A DNA stretch of 64,000 bases, from assembly GCA_040616305.1 (NCBI GenBank), contig CP159918.1, forward strand, positions 1,426,001-1,490,000, read 5' to 3'. This document shows, piece after piece, positions 7,432 to 15,928 of the stretch. The position numbers were made by a program, and so were the translations under genes. How positions within the stretch are numbered: position 1 is the stretch's first letter; each line of letters starts with the position of its first letter. Source of the DNA: UBA1876 sp003446665. GTDB lineage: Bacteria > Synergistota > Synergistia > Synergistales > Thermovirgaceae. The notes below the pieces were generated by a model that saw only the letters and a list, made by a program, of their open reading frames with translations, ran no database searches and was not told where the DNA came from.

Positions 7432-9714
7432 ATGTTGAGACGCTGGCTTCCATGGAGATTTCTCGTCAAACGAGCCGCCAGGGCGCACGGGATCGTCGAT
7501 CCTCTGGCCATTTTGGCCCGGCTTAGGCGCTTTACCCAACCTTCGGAGGTACAAGAACCCATCGAGCTCTTGAGGGCCGGAATAGTTTTCCATGCCCGCG
7601 GCCTTATCAACACGAAAGCCATTCAGCACAACCTGGACTGGGTCTGGCCATACTGGGTCGAGCGGCAGTTCAACCCAGACGACCCGTCCTTTATCCCGAG
7701 AGCCTTTTCGTTTACTCACGTCAACCTTACCCACAGAAACTGGACCGCCGCGGGACATCCCGACCTGCCCCTTTACCCTCTCGTAGACCCGAGAGGTCTC
7801 GTAACGCCCTTGCACGACGGCTGGTCCATCGACTTGTGGCTATTGTCTTCTAAAGGCGGTCTTCTCCTTCCATCCAAGCTCGAAGAAGTCAGCCAGAAGC
7901 TTGTGTTCTCTCCAAATCTCGCCGTCAAGACAGATTCATCAGCAAACGGGATGAAAATCTCAACCAACGTTACCCTCGAAACCAGTGATGAAGCCCCCTA
8001 TGCAAAAATAAACGCGTCCTGCCACTGCGCCGAAGGCGGGTGGCTCGTAGTCTCTATTAGACCCTACAACCCCGAAGGTGTTCAGTTCATCGAAAAAATT
8101 TTCTGCGATGAGGATTCCAGACGGTTAATAGTTAACGGCAAGACGCCCGTTGAATTCGACAGAATACCTGAAAAGACTATCTTCTCGGATTACGACTCCG
8201 GTGACGTGGTCAATCAATTGGGATATTCTGACAGCAAGGGTGTGACATGCAATGTAGGGATGGTCACCGCTGCTGCGCTCTTTCCTTTTCAAAAAGGAGA
8301 AAAAGGTTCTCTTGAGATCCGGGTCCCGCTAAAAGAGGATCTTCCGGAAAAGACCTTTGTCCGTACCACGGCAGCGTACCGTACATCACCGGAATCCTGG
8401 AAGAATGTACTGTCTGATACGGCATTATTAAACGTGCCCGACGAAAAATTGAGGTTCCTTTACGATGCCGCTCTCAGGGCCATCATTATACTGTCAGCCG
8501 AGGACATCGTACCTGGTCCTTACACTTATCGCCGTTTCTGGTTCCGTGACGCCTGCCTTATGCTGAACTCACTAATGACAATAGGGCTAACGAAACGGGC
8601 GCGAAGAATTTTGGATACCTTCCCTTCCAGGCAAAAGAGCAACGGGTATTTCCAGTCACAGGAAGGCGAGTGGGACTCAAACGGCCAGGTTCTATGGATA
8701 TTGGACAGATACCATAGACTTACAGGTGAGGTCCCGGGCAGGGAATGGATAAACGCAATTCGCAAAGGTGCCGACTGGATAACAAAAAAGCGGGTCAGGG
8801 GAAAGGACGCCGGTCTGCACTCCGGGCTTTTCCCGCCCGGTTTCAGTGCCGAGCACTTGGGACCCAACGACTATTACTATTGGGACGATTTTTGGGGACT
8901 GGCCGGGTTGCGAGCGGCCTCGCGTCTTATGAGTCTTTTTGGCGAAATTGAACTATCCCTTATATACGATAAAGAAGCCTACGATTTCGAAGAGGCTATC
9001 ATGAGAAGCATCGAGAACATACCAGAAAAACGTTCACAAGGGGGCATCCCGGCATCACCGTATCGACGTATCGACGCAGGAGCTGTGGGATCGCTGGTAG
9101 CAGATTATCCTTTGCAAATAACACCACCTGGTGACAAGCGAATCATGAAAACGACGGAACTCATGATCGAAAAATTCTTCCACAAGGGAGGTTTCTTCCA
9201 GGATATCATCCATTCTGGGATAAACACATATCTTACTCTCGGTATCGCGGAAACCCTCCTTCGAAAAGGCGATGACCGTTACAGGGAACTGCTCCGTAAC
9301 GTGGCTGATCTGGCCTCATCTACAGGACAATGGCCCGAGGCGATTCATCCCATAACTTTGGGAGGCTGCATGGGAGACGGCCAGCACGGCTGGGCGGCCG
9401 CAGAGTGGGTATTGTTGATTCGAAACCTTTTCGTCAGGGAAGAAGGAAATAGTCTGGTACTGGGCTCAGGGATACTGCCCGATTGGACAAATACAGATGA
9501 ACCGGTTTTCTTCGGACCGACCCAAACGCATGCCGGCCCGGTGGCTGTCCGTTTCTTCAAGGAAAACGGAAAAGCCCGGTTTGAAATCGACGCGGAATTT
9601 TCAAAGTCCTGGAATCTGCCCGAATCCATAATCATTCACGTTCCAGGCTACAAAAAGATAGAAACGGCGTATACTTGCCCAAAGATTTTCACCCTGGAGG
9701 AGAATCAAACATGA
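7432..9714 (+). CDS. Six-hairpin glycoside hydrolase-like protein (amylo-1,6-glucosidase/GH15-like)
   Basis: About 760 residues. The first 350 look like an N-terminal beta-sandwich, as in glucan-debranching and glucoamylase-type enzymes. The rest resembles an (alpha/alpha)6 barrel, with YTYRRFWFRDACLML near residue 355, YYYWDDFWGL near residue 480 and EAIHPITLGGCMGDGQHGW near residue 635. The acidic residues in these segments are plausible catalytic acids. No signal peptide is evident. ATG 7432 gives the first sequence resembling the family, but its ribosome site is weak. The gene overlaps the next (glycosyltransferase) by ATGA. The pairing suggests turnover or synthesis of a glucan, glycolipid or glucosylated solute; the substrate cannot be read from the sequence. 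Confidence 0.75.
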   Translation: MLRRWLPWRFLVKRAARAHGIVDPLAILARLRRFTQPSEVQEPIELLRAGIVFHARGLINTKAIQHNLDWVWPYWVERQFNPDDPSFIPRAFSFTHVNLTHRNWTAAGHPDLPLYPLVDPRGLVTPLHDGWSIDLWLLSSKGGLLLPSKLEEVSQKLVFSPNLAVKTDSSANGMKISTNVTLETSDEAPYAKINASCHCAEGGWLVVSIRPYNPEGVQFIEKIFCDEDSRRLIVNGKTPVEFDRIPEKTIFSDYDSGDVVNQLGYSDSKGVTCNVGMVTAAALFPFQKGEKGSLEIRVPLKEDLPEKTFVRTTAAYRTSPESWKNVLSDTALLNVPDEKLRFLYDAALRAIIILSAEDIVPGPYTYRRFWFRDACLMLNSLMTIGLTKRARRILDTFPSRQKSNGYFQSQEGEWDSNGQVLWILDRYHRLTGEVPGREWINAIRKGADWITKKRVRGKDAGLHSGLFPPGFSAEHLGPNDYYYWDDFWGLAGLRAASRLMSLFGEIELSLIYDKEAYDFEEAIMRSIENIPEKRSQGGIPASPYRRIDAGAVGSLVADYPLQITPPGDKRIMKTTELMIEKFFHKGGFFQDIIHSGINTYLTLGIAETLLRKGDDRYRELLRNVADLASSTGQWPEAIHPITLGGCMGDGQHGWAAAEWVLLIRNLFVREEGNSLVLGSGILPDWTNTDEPVFFGPTQTHAGPVAVRFFKENGKARFEIDAEFSKSWNLPESIIIHVPGYKKIETAYTCPKIFTLEENQT

Positions 9715-11006
9715 ACATCTGCATGTTTACAAATACATATCTTCCTCATGTAGGCGGAGTAGCCCGTTCGGTGTCCTCTTTTGCCGAAGACCTTCAAAAG
9801 CGCGGACTTAATGTCATGATAGTGGCCCCCACCTTCCCCACAGACGAGGCTCACGTTGAGGATCACAACGTACTCCGGGTGCCTGCAGTACAGAATTTCA
9901 ACGGAAGCGACTTTTCGGTCCGTATTCCGATCCCTCTTTTTATCGACAAGAAAATCGACGAATTCAGGCCCCACGTAATTCACAGCCACCACCCCTTCCT
10001 CCTGGGTGACGCGGCCTTTCGGGCGGCCTCGCGTCGGGACCTGCCGCTGGTTTTTACGCACCACACATTGTACGAACAATACACTCACTACGTTTTTCCC
10101 GAATCCAAGGTCATGAAGCGTCTTGCCATCGAGATCGCCACGGTATACGCGAACCTTTGCACCAGAGTTATCGCCCCAAGCGAGAGCATTGCCCGGTTGA
10201 TCAGGGAACGCGGTGTAAAAAAACCCATAGAAATCATTCCAACAGGTGTGGATGTCGATTTTTTCCGGTCTGGCGACGGCATTTCTTTCAGGAATAGTCA
10301 AGGCATCCCGGAGGACGCCTTTGTCATAGGACATCTTGGAAGGCTGGCTCCTGAAAAAAACCTTCAATACCTTGCGGAAGCAGTCATAAAAGCCTTTGAG
10401 GAACTCCCTGAAAACACCGTTTTTCTTGTTGTCGGCTCTGGTCCCAGTGAAAAGTCCATCACCGATATGTTCAAAGACGCCGGCCTGGAAGAACGTCTCG
10501 TCATGGCCGGAAAAAGGAAAGGACGAGAACTGGCCGATGCATACAGGGCCATGGATCTTTTCGTTTTCTCTTCCAAATCAGAAACTCAAGGTCTGGTTCT
10601 TGTGGAAGCAATGGCTGCAGAGGTTCCCGTGATAGCCCTCGACGCTTCGGGAACGCGGGACATATTGGAGGACGGGGAAAACGGCAGGCTTTTGCCTGAA
10701 AACGCGGATACGGAACAGTTCGCCAGGGCCATAGTCGATTTTTTCCAAAACCCGCATTCCGGCGCAACCTGGCGCAAAGCGGCATTTGAAACGGCCTTGA
10801 AATTTTCGCGAGACGCGACGGCAAAAAAGCTGATACGCCTGTACCAATCGCTGCCTGCAAATGTCTCCAGGGAAGGCACAGGCCCCGAAGGCACTTTCCC
10901 AGTATGGGATGAGCTGCTTAAGACTATGAAGGCGGAATGGACTCTTTTGACTGAAAAGGGTGACGCGCTCCTGAAATCGGTCCTGCAGGAATTCAACCAA
11001 CAATAA
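9711..11006 (+). CDS. GT4 family glycosyltransferase
   Basis: Retaining GT-B glycosyltransferase transferring a sugar from a nucleotide donor. The N-terminal acceptor domain starts NICMFTNTYLPHVGG, with a glycine-rich loop. The donor domain carries IPTGVDVDFF (near 184), GHLGRLAPEKN (near 213) and the E-x7-E type segment SETQGLVLVEAMA (near 296). At 431 residues it is close to the 1,2-diacylglycerol 3-glucosyltransferase and PimB-like group, so a glycolipid product is plausible. ATG 9711 overlaps the hydrolase stop codon by four bases and is preceded by GGAGGA. It is cotranscribed with a membrane protein 39 bp downstream. Confidence 0.88.
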   Translation: MNICMFTNTYLPHVGGVARSVSSFAEDLQKRGLNVMIVAPTFPTDEAHVEDHNVLRVPAVQNFNGSDFSVRIPIPLFIDKKIDEFRPHVIHSHHPFLLGDAAFRAASRRDLPLVFTHHTLYEQYTHYVFPESKVMKRLAIEIATVYANLCTRVIAPSESIARLIRERGVKKPIEIIPTGVDVDFFRSGDGISFRNSQGIPEDAFVIGHLGRLAPEKNLQYLAEAVIKAFEELPENTVFLVVGSGPSEKSITDMFKDAGLEERLVMAGKRKGRELADAYRAMDLFVFSSKSETQGLVLVEAMAAEVPVIALDASGTRDILEDGENGRLLPENADTEQFARAIVDFFQNPHSGATWRKAAFETALKFSRDATAKKLIRLYQSLPANVSREGTGPEGTFPVWDELLKTMKAEWTLLTEKGDALLKSVLQEFNQQ

Positions 11007-11045
11007 CGACTTTATCAAACAGATTGGAAATTCAGGGGTACTGCG

Positions 11046-11684
11046 GTGAATAAAAAAAAGAGAAAAGAAATCGTTTCTATCATTCGTGTGACTCTGCTCG
11101 CTGCGGCCGCATCACTGGCCATGTACGCTATGGAACGGCTCGATATTTTTGAAAGGGTAATAACCACCATCAGCGAAAGCGTTTCACCTACTTTGTTTAT
11201 CGCAGCCATGTTCGTATTACCCATATTTGGTTTTTCGATAAGCGTCTTCCTCGTTCTGGGAGGAGTCAAGTTTGGGATAATTCATTTTATCCTTTTGTGG
11301 ATCATGATACTCCCATTGCATGTTTTAACCGCTTACTACCTTGCAAGGTGGGCAAGGCGACCACTCAAAAATTTCCTCTTGTACAAATTAAACTACAGGC
11401 TGCCGAGTATCCCTGAGAAGCATGTCGCGAGGTTCAGTTTTCTCTTCCTTGCTTTTCCCGGCATACCATACGCTGGCAAAAACTACATCCTGCCTTTGGC
11501 CGGCATACCCTTCCGATATTCCGTCATCATGAATACCATCGTTCAGGGCGCTATAGGTCTTCCTTTCATCATCCTCGGAAAATCTGCTGCAAACGTTAAC
11601 CTGACCATCTTCAACACCACTCTGGCGATAATGGTCGCCGGTTACGTACTTCGCTGGTGGCTTAAAAACAGATTCGAAGACTGA
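11046..11684 (+). CDS. Integral membrane protein, VTT/DedA-like
   Basis: 212 residues starting at GTG 11046, eight bases after AGGGG. At least four hydrophobic segments are visible (about residues 10-30, 45-70, 75-100 and 130-155), plus a C-terminal one. The central segment FPGIPYAGKNYILPLAGIPF resembles the conserved re-entrant region of the DedA/TVP38 (VTT) family, thought to move or scramble lipids. That resemblance is moderate. As the last gene of the hydrolase-GT4-membrane operon it may act on the glycolipid or glycan made by its neighbours. No recognisable terminator lies between it and the convergent larA-like gene. Confidence 0.6.
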   Translation: MNKKKRKEIVSIIRVTLLAAAASLAMYAMERLDIFERVITTISESVSPTLFIAAMFVLPIFGFSISVFLVLGGVKFGIIHFILLWIMILPLHVLTAYYLARWARRPLKNFLLYKLNYRLPSIPEKHVARFSFLFLAFPGIPYAGKNYILPLAGIPFRYSVIMNTIVQGAIGLPFIILGKSAANVNLTIFNTTLAIMVAGYVLRWWLKNRFED

Positions 11685-11811
11685 TCCGCCGCAAAGCTGC
11701 CTTGTAAATGCATTCTATAACTGCCCTATAAAGACAATCGATCAATAAGAAAATACCGCCAACGGGAACGAAAACTGTGGGCATCTCACTAATTGATGGA
11801 AGATTGAGACC

Positions 11812-13089
11812 TCAGGGACTATCAGGATTTAAAACCGGTACCGTCAAGCTTCCCTGAGGCATGACGATGTACTTTAGATTGTTACCTTTTTCCTCCTCGA
11901 TCCGCCTTATGGCCTCTTCCACCGAATGAACCTTCACGGCGAAAAGTTTCTTCACCATTTCATCGTTCAGCGAGGTCACCAGATAGACAGTCTTTCCCGC
12001 AGCAACCTTGGCAATGCCGAATGCCTTGTGCCCGCCCATCATGAAATCCGTTTTTATACGTTCCACGATATCATCTGGGCATTTGGCGGCATTCATCCAT
12101 TCCTCAAAGACCTCTTCACCGTAACCCATCGGGCACTCTGCCACGATTATGATGGCTCCGCCTTTTTTCGTTGCCTTGTCCGCATGATCCAGTGCCTTTT
12201 GCATCTGGTACACGTTTATGTCCCTCGGATGGCCGCAGGCACTTGCTATGGCCACATCGGCCAGGCCCTTGATGGGAACTTCGTAAATCCCTGAAGCCAC
12301 AGAAACGGCTTCTTTCCAGGCATCTACAACGTCTCCCGCAACGACCTTGACCACTTCCTTGTTCTCGTTGACCACAACGTTAAGGATAAAGTCGAGCCCT
12401 ACCATCCTTGCGGCCTCGATCATTTCCAGGTTCACTGGATTATGGTCCAGGTCGGGAAGATCGTCCATAAGTTCGACCATACGGGAGTGGTTTCTTTCCA
12501 CCGTCTTTTTCCATGCCACTCCAGGGAGGATCGACTTCCTTCCGCCCGAATAGCCGGCGAAGTAATGGGGCATCACCACGCCCAGCGCGACCACGAAATC
12601 AGCTTCGTATACAAGCCTGTTTATGCGAAGCTCCGAGCCTGTCGAAAGATTACCCACCGAAACCAGTGAGTCCAGGTCGTCGGAGACATGGGAGACCACC
12701 CGGAACCTTCGAACTATCTCTTCTCCGTAAACCTCGAGGTTCTGCTCTTCAGTATGGGGATCGTGTATCCCAGTGGCTACAACGAAAGTCACCTGGTCAT
12801 CGGTGATACCGGCCTTTTTAAATCGGTCCAGAAGGGGAGGAAGAAGCAGGTCATAGGGTGTCGGGCGGGTAATGTCGTTGACTATAACTACGACTTTCCC
12901 GGGCTTTTTCTTTTGAAGTATTTCAAGCAAAGGTCCCGTACCTATGGGATCATCTAGCATTTCTTCCACGTCTTTTTTGGTGCAAACCCTTCCGCTTGCT
13001 TCCGGCGGCACCACGACTTGAAGGAGCTTCGAATCATCGAGTTCGAAACTCACCGTGCTCTTTCCATAACTCAGATCAAATTTCATCAT
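11812..13089 (-). CDS. LarA-family nickel-pincer-dependent racemase/epimerase
   Basis: Lactate racemase A family. Members use a nickel-pincer nucleotide covalently attached to a lysine to racemise or epimerise 2-hydroxy acids. The segment HYFAGYSGGRKSILPG near residue 170 holds the expected histidine and attachment lysine; NHSRM follows near residue 198. About 425 residues, the normal length. ATG 13089 is chosen, with GAGGGAG six bases upstream; a TTG two codons earlier is less likely. It lies 67 bp downstream of leuD in the same orientation. That context suggests a substrate among the hydroxy acids handled by the LeuCD-type hydro-lyase rather than lactate itself. Confidence 0.88.
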   Translation of the reverse strand: MMKFDLSYGKSTVSFELDDSKLLQVVVPPEASGRVCTKKDVEEMLDDPIGTGPLLEILQKKKPGKVVVIVNDITRPTPYDLLLPPLLDRFKKAGITDDQVTFVVATGIHDPHTEEQNLEVYGEEIVRRFRVVSHVSDDLDSLVSVGNLSTGSELRINRLVYEADFVVALGVVMPHYFAGYSGGRKSILPGVAWKKTVERNHSRMVELMDDLPDLDHNPVNLEMIEAARMVGLDFILNVVVNENKEVVKVVAGDVVDAWKEAVSVASGIYEVPIKGLADVAIASACGHPRDINVYQMQKALDHADKATKKGGAIIIVAECPMGYGEEVFEEWMNAAKCPDDIVERIKTDFMMGGHKAFGIAKVAAGKTVYLVTSLNDEMVKKLFAVKVHSVEEAIRRIEEEKGNNLKYIVMPQGSLTVPVLNPDSP

Positions 13090-13156
13090 AGACAACTCCC
13101 TCGTGTTTTCGCTTCAATCAGAGTTTACATCCATGCTCCCGTAAGAATGCGCCTTT

Positions 13157-13660
13157 TTATCCGAAAGCTTTCACCCCCTTTTCCCTGAACAGGCTGAAAA
13201 TACCTCCTGCCTCGATAATCGTGATTATATGTTCCGGGAGCGGTTGGAAGAAAAAGGTTTGACCACCTGCGGTGAAAGTCCCCTTTACTACATCCAGTAT
13301 TCCACTGTCGCCGGCAGTGATCTTTAAAGTTTCGAGGTTCGGCACCTCAACCACAACAAGCCCCTGGTTTATTGCGTTGCGAAAAAAGATCCTTGCGAAA
13401 GACCTGGCGACCACGGCGCCCACGCCCGCGTTTTTAAGCGTTATGACGGCATGTTCCCTGCTCGAACCACAACCAAAGTTTGTACCCGCCACGATGATAT
13501 CGCCGGGTTTCACTGTTGAAGCAAAAGAAGGGTCGGCGCCTTCCATTGCGTGAGTAGCTATTTCCTCGTGATCCGTCAGATCCAGGTACCTTCCGGGATA
13601 TATCTGGTCGGTATCGATGTTGTTCCCGAAAACGAAGATGTTACCATTTATGATTTCCAC
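13157..13660 (-). CDS. leuD: Aconitase-family hydro-lyase, small subunit (LeuD-like)
   Basis: Swivel-domain subunit of a two-subunit 3-isopropylmalate dehydratase-type enzyme. It has NNIDTDQIYPGRYL near residue 13 and the substrate-binding signature GTNFGCGSSREHAV near residue 58. At 167 residues it matches the short archaeal/anaerobe type, which also includes homoaconitase and 2,3-dimethylmalate dehydratase. It lies 13 bp after leuC, so the two are cotranscribed. Because no other leu genes are here and a LarA-like racemase follows, the substrate may not be isopropylmalate; the symbol marks the family. Confidence 0.85.
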   Translation of the reverse strand: MEIINGNIFVFGNNIDTDQIYPGRYLDLTDHEEIATHAMEGADPSFASTVKPGDIIVAGTNFGCGSSREHAVITLKNAGVGAVVARSFARIFFRNAINQGLVVVEVPNLETLKITAGDSGILDVVKGTFTAGGQTFFFQPLPEHIITIIEAGGIFSLFREKGVKAFG

Positions 13661-13673
13661 GGTCTTTCCCTCC

Positions 13674-14918
13674 TCACAGAGAATCGGCGCCGCAAAGACG
13701 GCCTTTCAGCGCTGTTGCCGCTGCCGTCGCGGGAGAAGCTATGTACACTTGCGCATCGGTGCTGCCCATTCTGCCCGGGAAATTCCTGCTTGATGTGGAA
13801 ACACACCTTTCCCCTGACGCGAGAATCCCCTCATGCGCTCCCAAACAGGGTCCGCATCCAGGCGTAGAAAGTACGGCTCCGGCATCTACAAGGGTTTCAA
13901 TGTATCCGGCTTTCATGGCGTCCTGAAAGACAAGTCTGGAAGCCGGTATTATCACGAACCTGGTTCCCGGCGCGACCCTTTTGCCTTTGAGGATCTCGGC
14001 CGCTACCCGGATATCGTTGAGACGACCACCCGTACAGGTCCCCAAAAAGACCTGGTCGATCCGGATTTCCTCGCCTGGAATAGAGGACACGTTGTCGACA
14101 CTTCCGGGCAACGCCACGCGAGGCGTGATTTTGGAAACGTCATATTCCACAACCGTTTCGTAATCGTAGTCTTCGTCAGTGACAGGAACCTCGCCCTTTT
14201 CCCAGCCGTACCTTGCAAGATATTCGTGAGTGATCTCGTCTGGTGCGATATAGGCCGTTTTGGCTCCCATCTCTACGGCCATGTTGCAAAGGACCATTCG
14301 CTCTTCCTGTGGCATCTTTCTTACGGCTTCTCCGGCAAACTCGACAGCCTTGTATATCGCCGCGTCCTGCTTAAGGTCGCCGATGACATGCAAGATCAGG
14401 TCTTTAGCCATTACGCAGTCGTTCAGGTCGCCATTTAAAACAACCTTCATTACACTCGGGACCTTGAACCACAGTTTCCCGGTTATCAGGATCACGGCCA
14501 TATCTGTCGCCCCTACACCGGTCCCGAAAGCGCCGAGCGCTCCCATAGTGGTCGTGTGGGAGTCTGTTTCTACCACTATCTTTCCCGGCCCGACCATTCC
14601 ACTTTCGGCAAGAACCTGGTGGCAAACGCCCTCTCCGATATCGAACAAGTGCCTGATGCCCATTTTCGTGCAAAACTCCCTCATGCTCTTATGGTTATAG
14701 GCGGCTTTTATGGTCGGCGCAGGCGAATAATGGTCGAAAACAAATGTGGTTTTCTCCGGGTTTGCTACTTCGGTCCCGCCGAGTTCATAAAAAGATTTCA
14801 CCACCTGCAGGTAGAGGTCGTTCACTTCGGCAACGTCCACCTCTGCCATAACGATCTCACCGGCTGTTACCTTTTTTCTCCCTGACGCGCGGGCCAGTAT
14901 CTTTTCCAGGGCATGCAT
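13674..14918 (-). CDS. leuC: Aconitase-family hydro-lyase, large subunit (LeuC-like)
   Basis: Large subunit carrying the [4Fe-4S] cluster that catalyses stereospecific dehydration/hydration of a hydroxy-dicarboxylate. Cluster cysteines are visible in LGTCTGGRLNDI (near residue 292) and PGCGPCLGAHEG (near residue 352); the active-site segment ETDSHTTTMGALGAFGTG is near residue 115. The 414 residues fit the short LeuC/homoaconitase/dimethylmalate dehydratase class. ATG 14918 has AAGGAGAG ten bases upstream. First gene of leuC-leuD-larA, divergent from a FadR-type regulator with an operator-like palindrome between them. Confidence 0.88.
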   Translation of the reverse strand: MHALEKILARASGRKKVTAGEIVMAEVDVAEVNDLYLQVVKSFYELGGTEVANPEKTTFVFDHYSPAPTIKAAYNHKSMREFCTKMGIRHLFDIGEGVCHQVLAESGMVGPGKIVVETDSHTTTMGALGAFGTGVGATDMAVILITGKLWFKVPSVMKVVLNGDLNDCVMAKDLILHVIGDLKQDAAIYKAVEFAGEAVRKMPQEERMVLCNMAVEMGAKTAYIAPDEITHEYLARYGWEKGEVPVTDEDYDYETVVEYDVSKITPRVALPGSVDNVSSIPGEEIRIDQVFLGTCTGGRLNDIRVAAEILKGKRVAPGTRFVIIPASRLVFQDAMKAGYIETLVDAGAVLSTPGCGPCLGAHEGILASGERCVSTSSRNFPGRMGSTDAQVYIASPATAAATALKGRLCGADSL

Positions 14919-15117
14919 GGGGCGATCTCTCCTTACTTGATTTGGTGGGAATAGACATATCCGCAAAAATGAACCTTGTATTCCAAAACATTGCAGTATA
15001 ATGCTAAACGGTTTTTAAGCGGCGAGCAGATGGCATGACCGCCATTTTGACTCCGGGTTCTGGTAAAGTTCCCCAAATTGCTATAAAGTTGCTATGATGA
15101 CTTGAAATATTGGTAAG

Positions 15118-15128
15118 TGGTCCGACCA
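15118..15128. promoter_or_regulatory. FadR-type operator palindrome
   Basis: TGGTCCGACCA is palindromic apart from its centre and matches the TGGTnnnACCA pattern of FadR-subfamily GntR regulators. It lies between divergent leuC and the FadR-like gene, 57 bases before the regulator's ATG, as expected for autoregulation and control of the cluster. Confidence 0.6.
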
Positions 15129-15184
15129 GATCCACATAAACAATCCTATCAGAAATAACGTCACTGGTAAAGGAGAGAGACAAA

Positions 15185-15928
15185 ATGTCACTCCAACAAA
15201 TCAAAAAAGTTATCGTTCGAGATGCCATTATCGAAAATATCCTGAGATATATTCGTGAAAACAATCTCCAGGTAGGAGACAGGATCCCCTCCGAGCGGAA
15301 ACTCGCCGCCCTCATGAAAGTGAGCCGGAGCTCTGTCCGTGAGGCTCTCAAAGCCCTCGAATATAACGGCCTGCTTGAAATAAGACATGGCGGAGGAGCT
15401 TTCATACGTTCTCTGGCTCCCATTCCCCTGGATACCTACAAAAAGGCAGAAAAAGATCATTTCATCCTTTTGAGACACCTCATTGATGCCCGAAGAATGA
15501 TAGAAGAGCGCGTTGTGAAAGAAATGACACCAAAAATTACCGAGGAACAGATCAGAAGACTTTACGAAATGGAAGAAGAGCAGTTATCGGTCCTTGAGGA
15601 AGGACTAGTAGAGGAAGGTTCGAAATATGAGCTTCCAAATATGAATTTCGAACTGGCGATAACGGAAATGCTGGAAAACCCTGTGATTTACGACTTGCAC
15701 AAAAGAGTGGAAAACCTTTGGAAAAAGACTTTCAAGGCCCTTTCAACAACTCCCTTCCCCGCCCGCGAACGTTATGGTCACCATATTGACATCATCAAGG
15801 GGTTGGAGAGCAGAAACACCAGAACAGCTGTAAGGGCCATGTCCCGCCACAACAGCATCCTCGTCGATTATATCGAAGAAGAAATAAGAAAGCTCGATGA
15901 ATCCAATGGTGGAAACGGGTCCTCTTAA
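15185..15928 (+). CDS. GntR-family transcriptional regulator, FadR subfamily
   Basis: 247 residues. The N-terminal winged helix (about 10-75) has VGDRIPSERKLAALMKVSRS and SSVREALKALEYNGLLEIR, the GntR recognition helix. The C-terminal FCD domain (about 95-230) is all helical and includes the HHIDIIKGLESR segment that supplies metal-binding histidines in the family. FadR-type regulators usually respond to small carboxylates and repress their catabolic genes. Its position opposite leuC-leuD-larA, with the palindrome 15118-15128, suggests it senses the substrate or product of that pathway. Its stop overlaps the convergent chemoreceptor stop by four bases (15925-15928). Confidence 0.9.
   Translation: MSLQQIKKVIVRDAIIENILRYIRENNLQVGDRIPSERKLAALMKVSRSSVREALKALEYNGLLEIRHGGGAFIRSLAPIPLDTYKKAEKDHFILLRHLIDARRMIEERVVKEMTPKITEEQIRRLYEMEEEQLSVLEEGLVEEGSKYELPNMNFELAITEMLENPVIYDLHKRVENLWKKTFKALSTTPFPARERYGHHIDIIKGLESRNTRTAVRAMSRHNSILVDYIEEEIRKLDESNGGNGSS

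Noticed and set aside
14404..14673. Minus-strand alternate frame of 89 codons inside leuC
   Set aside because: Composition unlike a real protein and fully contained in the well-supported leuC frame.
13157..14918. Calling these genes leucine biosynthesis with certainty
   Set aside because: Only the enzyme family is supported; other leu genes are absent and a LarA-like gene and FadR regulator point elsewhere.
15040..15110. Sigma70 promoter for the FadR-like gene
   Set aside because: Several TTG and TATA-like hexamers occur but none pair at 16-18 base spacing convincingly.
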